Below, piece after piece: positions 33,633 to 40,839 of a stretch of 64,000 nucleotides of DNA. The notes beneath the pieces were generated by a model that did not search any database, was not told the DNA's origin, and saw only the letters and a list, made by a program, of their open reading frames with translations. Made by a program: the position numbers and the translations under genes. Numbering within the stretch: position 1 is the stretch's first letter; every line of letters begins with the position of its first letter. This DNA is from UBA10365 sp041441915 (lineage in GTDB: Bacteria > Pseudomonadota > Alphaproteobacteria > Rhodobacterales > Rhodobacteraceae), in the NCBI GenBank assembly GCA_041441915.1, contig JASDRS010000014.1:1-64000 (forward strand). The letters run 5' to 3'.

Positions 33633-34840
33633 CCTATAGGCTTGGACTTCGTCTTTATAGGCTCTTTTCCAAAGCAAGACCCGACAAAAACATGAGGCCC
33701 TTTGCGCCGCGCCCAGCAGGTAAGCTCATTTTGCTGCACGTTTCAAGTACAGACTCCACGAAAATTCTACTGGCGTTGGCGCTGCGCTTAATCGAAGAGT
33801 TGGGCGCCTCTGTTGTGATCACATTTGACGAAGGGCTGCCTGAGCAGGCTGACGAGAGTGGATTTGATGAGCTGATCACCATGATAGCGCCCGCCGAGCA
33901 TCCTCTGACAATAAAAACGTTTTTTGACCACTGGAAGCCGGATGTTGCTGTGTTTTTAGGTGACCAACTCCGACCAGTTTTTCTTGATGAAGCTCAAGGC
34001 CGTCTCGTGCCACTGATTATGGCCGAAGCTAAAAACCCAAATCACACGCTGCAGACTCTAGGTTGGTGGCCGGGACTAAAAGAGGGGCTTTTACGACACT
34101 TTCGTCATATTATTACAGTTGACGACACAGCTATGCTCGGCTTTCGTCAAGCGGGGGGAACGTTTGGGGCAGTTATGTCTTTGGGCCGCATGGAAGAAGC
34201 CACCCCAGTCTTGGTCTATGATGAAAAAAAACGTCAGGCCTTTGCGAAAATACTGAACACCCGCCCCATCTGGTTGGCCGCGGATTTAGACGAAGCCGAA
34301 GAAGATGCTGTGATCGAAGCGCATTCGCGCGCGCTTTCGCTGGCACACCGTTTGCTTTTGATCGTCGTACCACGGGATCCTAACCGCTCGCTGGCTTTGG
34401 AGGCGCGGATTTTGTATGAAAAGAAATGGGCTGTGGCCCAGCAAGAGCGTCAAGAACAGCCGAGCCAAGAAACTGAAGTATTGATTGGTAGCTCACAAGA
34501 TTATGGGCTTTGGTATCGATTGGCGCCGATCACTTTTTTGGGAGGGAGCCTTCATGGGATTGGATGCGCGCGAAACCCGCTTGAAGCTGCTGCAATGGGA
34601 TCCGCCTTGATCCATGGGCCCAGGTATGGTGCTTTTGGAACTATTATCAGCCGATTGGGGGCCGCACGCGCTGCCCATCCCGTTGGGACAACCAATGATA
34701 TATGTGAGGCTTTGGCAGAACTTTTGTCGCCTGATCGTGCAGCCCTCAGCGCACAAGCAGCTTGGGTTGTAGAATCAAGCGGTGTCGAAGTCACAGATCT
34801 GGTGGTCGAAATGATCCAAAAATCAATGGGAGAAGTCTGA
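33629..34840 (+). CDS. waaA: 3-deoxy-D-manno-octulosonic acid transferase-like glycosyltransferase
   Basis: A 403-residue GT-B protein of the Kdo transferase (WaaA/KdtA) family, in the divergent Rhodobacterales branch; the family adds Kdo to lipid A precursors at the inner membrane. Support comes from YRLAPITFLGGSLHGIG near 295, GPRYGAF near 330 and the lpxK neighbour. At the N-terminus the catalytic-Glu motif of canonical enzymes (SVGE) is not present; the equivalent segment reads LLHVSSTDS at residues 35-43. The start ATG overlaps the truncated CoA-transferase stop, and the end overlaps lpxK (ATGA). In relatives, as I recall, this gene follows pmbA and an inositol monophosphatase gene, which here lie 20 kb away. 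Confidence 0.85.
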   Translation: MTYRLGLRLYRLFSKARPDKNMRPFAPRPAGKLILLHVSSTDSTKILLALALRLIEELGASVVITFDEGLPEQADESGFDELITMIAPAEHPLTIKTFFDHWKPDVAVFLGDQLRPVFLDEAQGRLVPLIMAEAKNPNHTLQTLGWWPGLKEGLLRHFRHIITVDDTAMLGFRQAGGTFGAVMSLGRMEEATPVLVYDEKKRQAFAKILNTRPIWLAADLDEAEEDAVIEAHSRALSLAHRLLLIVVPRDPNRSLALEARILYEKKWAVAQQERQEQPSQETEVLIGSSQDYGLWYRLAPITFLGGSLHGIGCARNPLEAAAMGSALIHGPRYGAFGTIISRLGAARAAHPVGTTNDICEALAELLSPDRAALSAQAAWVVESSGVEVTDLVVEMIQKSMGEV

Positions 34841-35802
34841 TGCGAGCGCCAGCCTTTTGGTATGAAAAAGTAGGTTTGCGGGCTTGGATATTAGCCCCCA
34901 TGGGCTGGCTCTACGGCCGTGCAACTAAGGCCCGGCAAAAAAAACTAGGGTACCATGCGAAGGTGCCCGTTATTTGTGTGGGTAATCTTTCAGTGGGTGG
35001 CACAGGCAAGACACCGCTTGTTATCTATCTGGCGCAGCGTTTGGTGGGCGCACATATTGTTTCTCGCGGTTATGGCGGGAACATTGTGGGGCCTGTACAG
35101 GTCGATCCTGCACGCCATTGTGCGATTGACGTTGGGGATGAGCCACTACTTTTGGCGGCCCTTGCGTCGACATGGGTGACCAAAGATCGGGCCGCAGGGG
35201 TGCGCGCAGCCGAGGGTGCGGGCGCGCAAGTGATCATTTTGGACGATGGGTTTCAAAATCCTTCCGTAGTTAAAGATCTGTCTATCCTCGTGGTTGATGC
35301 TAAACGTGGTTTTGGCAACGGTTTCTGTCTGCCCGCAGGCCCTTTGCGCGAAGGGGTCAGCGCTGGACTTGCACGCGCAGATCTTGTGGTAATGATTGGC
35401 ACGCCCAAAGACGGGGTTGCCCAAGTCAAGGCGCATAACATCTTAACTCCACATCTTCAGGGGGCTTTGCAACCCTTGCCGACAGGTATGGACTGGGTGG
35501 GGGCACGCGTCCTGGCCTTTGCTGGTATAGGGCAACCTGAAAAGTTCTTTGCTAGCTTAAGCTCCGTTGGGGCGGAAGTGGTTGATAGCCAGGCGCTTGA
35601 CGACCATCAGCTACTCACAGAGGCGTTGATGGCGCGACTACAAGTGCGGGCCAAAGCCGCATCAGCACAGCTGGTCACCACCGAAAAAGACGCCGTGCGC
35701 CTACCCAAAGCTTGGCTAGGGCAGGTGCTGACACTGCCTGTGCGCTTGGAGTTTTCTAACGACGAAGCGCTTGTGCATGCCCTGCAGAAATTGGGCCTTT
35801 AG
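34840..35802 (+). CDS. lpxK: Tetraacyldisaccharide 4'-kinase
   Basis: Phosphorylates the 4' position of the lipid A disaccharide at the cytoplasmic face of the inner membrane, making lipid IVA, the acceptor for WaaA. The 320-residue protein has the Walker A motif GNLSVGGTGKTP near residue 50, SRGYGG near 80, DEPLLLA, and the Walker B-like ILDDGFQN near 137. ATG 34840 overlaps the waaA stop; the longer frame from 34762 lies inside waaA. The two lipid A genes form one operon. Confidence 0.96.
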   Translation: MRAPAFWYEKVGLRAWILAPMGWLYGRATKARQKKLGYHAKVPVICVGNLSVGGTGKTPLVIYLAQRLVGAHIVSRGYGGNIVGPVQVDPARHCAIDVGDEPLLLAALASTWVTKDRAAGVRAAEGAGAQVIILDDGFQNPSVVKDLSILVVDAKRGFGNGFCLPAGPLREGVSAGLARADLVVMIGTPKDGVAQVKAHNILTPHLQGALQPLPTGMDWVGARVLAFAGIGQPEKFFASLSSVGAEVVDSQALDDHQLLTEALMARLQVRAKAASAQLVTTEKDAVRLPKAWLGQVLTLPVRLEFSNDEALVHALQKLGL

Positions 35803-35968
35803 TGTGAATTTTGGTGGGTGCTATACATCTCGTTTAAAATAGTCTAAAATTGGCGCCACGGCCCGAGAATTCTGGAGCAAACGGCGGGGAGGCTGGTTTG
35901 CGATTGGGGAATAGGTGCCGGTATGTTTGGCACCATGGGCATTTAATCGCCCCGATCAGGAAAAGAAT
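35803..35968. other. Intergenic region before the DEAD-box gene
   Basis: 166 bases with no gene. A Trm112-type gene often follows lpxK in relatives and is not present here. The segment probably holds the promoter and 5' leader of the helicase gene; cold-shock-type helicase leaders are often structured, but I cannot show this. Confidence 0.35.
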
Positions 35969-38248
35969 ATGAAAAAAATTGATATAGCCGCGCCCTTGGC
36001 AGCGGCCCTTGCCGCCAAGGGTTATGAAACCTTGACGCCCGTTCAAGATGCCGTTTTGGATGAAGGTGTGTCTGGCCGTGACCTTTTGGTTTCGGCGCAA
36101 ACAGGTTCGGGCAAGACCGTAGCCTTTGGTATGGCTATCGCTGATGAGCTTTTGCGTGGCGCAGATCGGCTTGTGTTTGCCGATACGCCAATGGCTCTTT
36201 GCATTGCGCCAACGCGCGAATTGGCTCTACAAGTGGCCCGTGAACTTGACTGGCTTTATGCCGAAACTGGTTCGAAAATTGCCACCTGCGTGGGCGGCAT
36301 GGATTACCGTACAGAAAAACGTGCACTCGAACGCGGCGCTCATATCGTTGTGGGCACGCCAGGACGTTTGCGCGACCATATTGAGCGGCGTTCGCTGGAT
36401 CTGTCGGGTTTGCGCGCTTGCGTTTTGGACGAAGCTGATGAAATGCTGGATCTGGGCTTCCGTGAAGATCTGGAATTCATCTTACAAAAGGCGCCAGAAG
36501 ATCGCCGTACTTTGATGTTTTCGGCTACCGTTCCCAAGGCCATTGCTGAATTGGCAAAGAATTTCCAAACTAACGCCTTGCGTTTGCAAACGGCTGGCGA
36601 TGCGAAACAGCACATTGATATTGAATATCGCGCGCTGAACGTTTCAGCGCGCGACCGCGAACATGCGATTTTCAACCTATTGCGTTTTTATGAAGCCCGT
36701 TCAGCGCTCGTCTTTTGTAAAACGCGTGCGGCAGTGAACCATCTTTTGGCCCGTATGGGCAATCGGGGCTTTCAAGTTGTGGCCCTTTCGGGTGAGTTAA
36801 GTCAGCAAGAGCGGACCCATGCGCTGCAAGCGCTACGTGACGGACGCGCACGGGTCTGTATAGCGACCGACGTTGCTGCGCGCGGCATCGACTTGCCTGG
36901 ACTTGATCTAGTTATTCATGCCGATTTGCCTTCAAACTCTGAAACGCTTCTGCACCGCTCTGGCCGAACAGGCCGTGCCGGTTCAAAAGGCGTTTCGGCA
37001 TTGATTGTGACGCAGCCTGAATTTCGTAAAGCCCAACGCCTGTTGCAAGGTGCAAAAGTTGTAGCTGAGTGGGCCAAGGCACCCTCGGCAGAAGAAGTTT
37101 CGGCCAAGGATGATCTTCGTTTGCTTGAGCATCCATGCCTAGTGCAGGCCGTTGGTGATGACGCGGTAATTGCAGCGACTATTCTTGAGCGCTTCGGAGC
37201 TGAGCAAGCCGCCGCGGCTTTTGTGCGTTTGTGGCGAGAAGGGCGTTCGGCTCCTGAAGAACTGCAAGATGTCTCTAGCTCGACGGCGCCTGCACCGCGT
37301 GAGCGTGCTGAATTTGGTGATTCGGTTTGGTATAGCATTTCGGTTGGTCGTTCAGGCCGAGCCGAAGCTCGGTGGCTCTTGCCAAAAATCTGTGATGCGG
37401 GTGATATCACCAAAAATGAAATTGGTGCAATCCGCGTCCAAGAAGACCAAACCTTTGTACAAATTGGCAAAGCGGTTGCTGAGAAATTTGGCGATGGAAT
37501 TGATCTAGAAGAGGGGGTGACCATGTTGCGATTAGACAGCGAACCAAACATGAACCGCCCCGAACGCAGCCCAGGAAAATCTTTCAAAAAAGCTGAGCCA
37601 CGTGGGTTGCGCGATGATAAGCTAACATATCGCGTCGATAAGCCTGCCTTTAAAGGCAAACCAGCTCGTCCTGTGCGCACTGAAAAGCCTCCCCACCGTG
37701 CGCCTCGTGCCGGCAAGCCTGCCTATGCGCCAAAGCCTTCGCGGTTTCTAGATGGCGAATCGCCTGCGACTGAGCGTAAATTAGCTTATAATCTGTCAAA
37801 TGATGGCGCTTCTAAAACCGATGGCGCGCGTGATGATGGCTCACGCAAGCCCTATGAAAAACCTGAAAGCGCGTCTGTGAAACTCTACGCTAAACGGGAC
37901 GGGACTAAACCTTACGCCAAAAAATCGTTTATCAAACGCTCCGAAGGTGCAGTTCAACCCCATGCCAACCGGGATGCTGGCGACAAAAAACCCCGTTGGG
38001 CTGGCGCCGATAAGGCAGCGCCCAAGTCGGTAGGCTTTAGATCACATGGTGGTGCGATTGATGATCGTCCTGCTCGTTCTGTTGGCTTTAAAACCCACAG
38101 TGCCGAAGGTCGCCTATCGGGTGGTAAATCTGAAGGCAAACTGGCCGCGTCAAAAACCTATATTAAACCTTCGGGGGCAAAAAATAGACCAGCAGCAAAT
38201 GACACATCGAAACGTTTCACACCACCCCGCACACGCAAAGTGAAATAA
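35969..38248 (+). CDS. DEAD-box ATP-dependent RNA helicase (DeaD/CsdA-like)
   Basis: RNA helicase of 759 residues. Core motifs: SAQTGSGKT near 40, PTRELALQVA, TPGRLRDH, VLDEADEMLDLG near 155, FSATVPK, then the second RecA domain with ATDVAARGIDLPGLD and HRSGRTGRAG to about 350. A DbpA/CsdA-type RNA-binding domain follows near 445-520 (VWYSISVGRSGRAEARWLLP). The last 220 or so residues are a basic, Lys/Pro/Arg-rich low-complexity tail with repeated KP-AF/KPYAK-like units. Probably acts in ribosome assembly or RNA decay. ATG 35969 follows AGGAAAAGA; the longer frame from 35915 adds nonconserved residues. Confidence 0.93.
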   Translation: MKKIDIAAPLAAALAAKGYETLTPVQDAVLDEGVSGRDLLVSAQTGSGKTVAFGMAIADELLRGADRLVFADTPMALCIAPTRELALQVARELDWLYAETGSKIATCVGGMDYRTEKRALERGAHIVVGTPGRLRDHIERRSLDLSGLRACVLDEADEMLDLGFREDLEFILQKAPEDRRTLMFSATVPKAIAELAKNFQTNALRLQTAGDAKQHIDIEYRALNVSARDREHAIFNLLRFYEARSALVFCKTRAAVNHLLARMGNRGFQVVALSGELSQQERTHALQALRDGRARVCIATDVAARGIDLPGLDLVIHADLPSNSETLLHRSGRTGRAGSKGVSALIVTQPEFRKAQRLLQGAKVVAEWAKAPSAEEVSAKDDLRLLEHPCLVQAVGDDAVIAATILERFGAEQAAAAFVRLWREGRSAPEELQDVSSSTAPAPRERAEFGDSVWYSISVGRSGRAEARWLLPKICDAGDITKNEIGAIRVQEDQTFVQIGKAVAEKFGDGIDLEEGVTMLRLDSEPNMNRPERSPGKSFKKAEPRGLRDDKLTYRVDKPAFKGKPARPVRTEKPPHRAPRAGKPAYAPKPSRFLDGESPATERKLAYNLSNDGASKTDGARDDGSRKPYEKPESASVKLYAKRDGTKPYAKKSFIKRSEGAVQPHANRDAGDKKPRWAGADKAAPKSVGFRSHGGAIDDRPARSVGFKTHSAEGRLSGGKSEGKLAASKTYIKPSGAKNRPAANDTSKRFTPPRTRKVK

Positions 38249-38289
38249 AATAAGCCACCCTTGCCGTTGCTGCAGAAAAGTTGCAACAC

Positions 38290-38439
38290 ATGGCAGATCT
38301 TTGCGATGACCATGATCCCAATACGGTAGTAACGGTGTTGCCGCAACCAACTGAATCTGGGGTGCACGAACAGTCCCACTTTATCGAAGCGGCTGTTGGG
38401 ATTGATCAACTGACCATTAACGGATCCTTGGATGAATAA
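38290..38439 (+). CDS. Hypothetical 49-residue acidic protein
   Basis: A short frame after the helicase gene, from ATG 38290 to TAA 38437-38439. The open frame continues upstream to the helicase end without a stop, so it could be the end of something longer. The product is acidic and protein-like in composition (LCDDHDPNTVVTVLPQP, then ESGVHEQSHFIEAAVG). No ribosome site or family is recognised. It may be a small gene, a relic of a longer one, or chance. Confidence 0.25.
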   Translation: MADLCDDHDPNTVVTVLPQPTESGVHEQSHFIEAAVGIDQLTINGSLDE

Positions 38440-38493
38440 TTGCAAAGCGGCTTAAAAAGTGATCTTGGCCACCCAGGATCACGTATTTCCCAC

Positions 38494-39294
38494 TCATTCT
38501 GACTGAGCGTTAAATACGAACAGCCTGTGTCCATCGATTTTGTAGCCGTCGATTAAATTTTTCGCTTTAGGGCCTGTTAGCCAGCTTTCTAATGCCATTG
38601 CCGCGTTGTTATTAACATGGGGGTGATGTGTGGGGTTGACAGGGATAAACGCGTATTGGTTAATTAAAAGTGAGTCGCCCTCGAATGTGATGGCAAGGTC
38701 CTGTTTGTTCCCGAAATTCAACCAGCTTGCACGATCTGACAAGATATAGGCATTCATCCCAGCGGCTGCATTAAGAGAAGCGCCCATGCCTTGGCCTACA
38801 GCATTATACCATGCACCGTAGGGAACTATAGAAGCGTTTTTCCACAAAGCGAGTTCCATTTTATGGGTGCCACTGTCATCGCCGCGGCTAACAAAATCGG
38901 CTTCAATGTTCGCAATATTGGTCAGCGCGTGTGATGTTTGCGCAGCCAAGTGAATATTTGCCGGGTCCGATGACGGGCCAACAATAACAAAATCATTATA
39001 CATAATTTCGCGGCGATGTGTACCGTGCCCTGCGGCCAAAAAGGCCTCTTCTGCGGCGCGAGAATGCACAAGAACTGCATCAACATCGCCCTGTTCGCCA
39101 AGTTTAAGCGCCTGACCTGTGCCAACAATCAGCAACTGAACGGTCAAGTCCATATCTGCTTGTATAATGGGTAGCAGGACCTTGTCTAAGCCAGAGTTGG
39201 CGAAAGATGTTGTCACTGCCACCCTCATCTCTTCGGCGCTTAGGCAAAAAGGTACAAAAATATATGCTAGAATAGAAATAAATCTCTTACTCAT
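38494..39294 (-). CDS. tupA: Tungstate ABC transporter substrate-binding protein
   Basis: Periplasmic binding protein of a TupABC-type importer. The 266-residue precursor has a signal peptide ending near ...CLSA at residue 19. The mature part has the TupA pattern: TTSFANSGLDKVLLP near 30, GTGQALKLGEQGDVDAVLVH near 58, YNDFVIVGPSSDPA near 99, SRGDDSGTHKMELALWK near 137. These match tungstate-specific TupA better than molybdate-binding ModA, although molybdate or sulfate cannot be excluded by eye. Its start overlaps the end of the ATPase gene (ATGA). The formate dehydrogenase upstream gives a clear need for W or Mo. Confidence 0.88.
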   Translation of the reverse strand: MSKRFISILAYIFVPFCLSAEEMRVAVTTSFANSGLDKVLLPIIQADMDLTVQLLIVGTGQALKLGEQGDVDAVLVHSRAAEEAFLAAGHGTHRREIMYNDFVIVGPSSDPANIHLAAQTSHALTNIANIEADFVSRGDDSGTHKMELALWKNASIVPYGAWYNAVGQGMGASLNAAAGMNAYILSDRASWLNFGNKQDLAITFEGDSLLINQYAFIPVNPTHHPHVNNNAAMALESWLTGPKAKNLIDGYKIDGHRLFVFNAQSE

Positions 39295-40007
39295 GGCAGA
39301 ATTTCCCCTGATATAAATGCCAAAGCTTCAGCTGTTTTTGGAGTAGTAAAGAAAGAACCTGCAGGGCCTTGGTCGTGCAAAAGGCCTTCATATAAAAATA
39401 GCACATCATCGGCTAAGCGGCGGGCCTGCGCGACGTTATGGGTCGACATTATAATACGGGTCCCTTTTTCGCGCTGAGCTTGCAGGATAGTCTCGATCTC
39501 CTTGGTTGCTGTCCCATCAAGATTTGCGCATGGCTCGTCAAGAAAAAGTACTTGTGGCTCAGAAATTAGTGCGCGGGCAAGAGAAAGTTTTTGTTTTTCT
39601 CCCCCCGAAATGGCGATAGCCGGAACTCCTAGAAGGTCCTGCAACCCCAGTGTTGCGGCCATGTCAGCGGCGCGCATTTGGGCGCGACGTTTTTCAATCC
39701 CCGCGATAAGCAGTGGATAGGCAATGTTATCAATTACTGATCGCCGTAAAATAATGGGCGATTGAAAAACAAAGGCTTGAAGACGGCGCGCCTCTAGATC
39801 TGGGCGCGCCCATTCTATCGTGCCATGCCTTAGTCTTTCAAGGCCGTGGATAGCTCTCAAAAAGGTTGTTTTTCCACTGCCATTTGGGCCGAGTAATGTA
39901 GTCAGGCCTTTACCTTTCAGGTCAAATGTCAAAGGACCCAAAATGAGTTTTCCACGTTTGATGACTTGAGCATCGCGCAAGCAAAGTGGTAATATTGATC
40001 CTACCAT
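39291..40007 (-). CDS. tupC: Tungstate ABC transporter ATP-binding protein
   Basis: ABC ATPase of 238 residues that powers the adjacent permease. Walker A LGPNGSGKTTFLR near residue 38, Q-loop FVFQSP near 78, signature ISGGEKQKLSLARAL near 133, Walker B VLFLDEPCANLDG near 155, and switch His in MSTHNVAQA near 188. It overlaps tupB by seven bases and tupA by four, so the three genes are translationally coupled. No C-terminal TOBE/MOP regulatory domain is present, unlike ModC. Confidence 0.92.
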   Translation of the reverse strand: MVGSILPLCLRDAQVIKRGKLILGPLTFDLKGKGLTTLLGPNGSGKTTFLRAIHGLERLRHGTIEWARPDLEARRLQAFVFQSPIILRRSVIDNIAYPLLIAGIEKRRAQMRAADMAATLGLQDLLGVPAIAISGGEKQKLSLARALISEPQVLFLDEPCANLDGTATKEIETILQAQREKGTRIIMSTHNVAQARRLADDVLFLYEGLLHDQGPAGSFFTTPKTAEALAFISGEILP

Positions 40008-40705
40008 CGGCTGCCTCTTTCTGTGCCTGAAACCCAGTGCATCATCAAATTAATCAATATTGCTAGAGCGATCAGAACAAAACCTAAGGCCAAAGCTAAC
40101 GAAAAATTACCCCGACCTGTCTCAAGAGAAATGGCCGTCGTTAGTACCCGAGTGGCATGGTCAATATTGCCTCCCACGATCATAATTGCACCCACCTCCC
40201 CAATCGCCCGGCCAAAACCCGCAAGGCTGGCTGTTATAAGCCCACGTTTGCTATCCCAAAGCAGTGTGCACGTGCGCTGCCAGCGACTGGTGTTTAAGGA
40301 AATTAAAAGGTCATGATATTCTGCCCAAAGCTCGCGAATGACCTGATGCGCTACCGAGGCAATTATGGGTGATATAATAATGGTCTGCGCAATTACCATT
40401 GCGGAGGTTGTAAACAACAAACCCAAGACCCCCAATGGTCCCGATCGCGATAAGATAACATAAACCACAAGGCCAACCACAACCGGGGGCAGTCCCATTA
40501 AAGCGTTCAAAACCGCAATCACCACACGGCGCGATCTGAACCGCGATATTGCAAGCCAAGCCCCTAAAGGAAGACCTATGGCTACAGAGATAAATGTTGC
40601 GGTAAGTGTAACTTGAAATGAACGAAGTGTGATTTCAATCAATGTTGGGTCAAAAGTAGCGATCAGTTTGGCTGCCTGCGTCAATCCTCCCCAGATATCG
40701 TTCAT
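40001..40705 (-). CDS. tupB: Tungstate ABC transporter permease
   Basis: A 234-residue permease with five to six membrane segments and the BPD-type coupling loop (GFGRAIGEVGAIMIVGGNID near residue 160), the EAA motif that contacts the ATPase. Similar to TupB/WtpB-like proteins. It is the first gene of tupBCA, about 130 bases downstream of fdsA on the same strand, so it may be read from the formate dehydrogenase promoter or its own. Confidence 0.9.
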   Translation of the reverse strand: MNDIWGGLTQAAKLIATFDPTLIEITLRSFQVTLTATFISVAIGLPLGAWLAISRFRSRRVVIAVLNALMGLPPVVVGLVVYVILSRSGPLGVLGLLFTTSAMVIAQTIIISPIIASVAHQVIRELWAEYHDLLISLNTSRWQRTCTLLWDSKRGLITASLAGFGRAIGEVGAIMIVGGNIDHATRVLTTAISLETGRGNFSLALALGFVLIALAILINLMMHWVSGTERGSRW

Positions 40706-40839
40706 AATATTGAACCACCTTAATATCGTTTTTGTTGGTACGGGTTCACAAAAATCAACGGATCACATGTACCCGCAACCGTTATTTAAAATCAACAGAT
40801 ATTCGCCCCCAGGGCTAATTCTTGGAGGCGTTATCTTAA

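Noticed and set aside
36916..37716. 266-codon minus-strand frame inside the helicase gene
   Set aside because: Ser/Arg-rich shadow of the GC-biased coding strand; no motifs and the helicase frame is unambiguous.
40731..40780. Imperfect inverted repeat before tupB as a molybdenum/tungsten cofactor riboswitch
   Set aside because: CGGGT/ACCCG arms of five bases with mismatches beyond; lacks the multi-helix layout of the Moco RNA motif.
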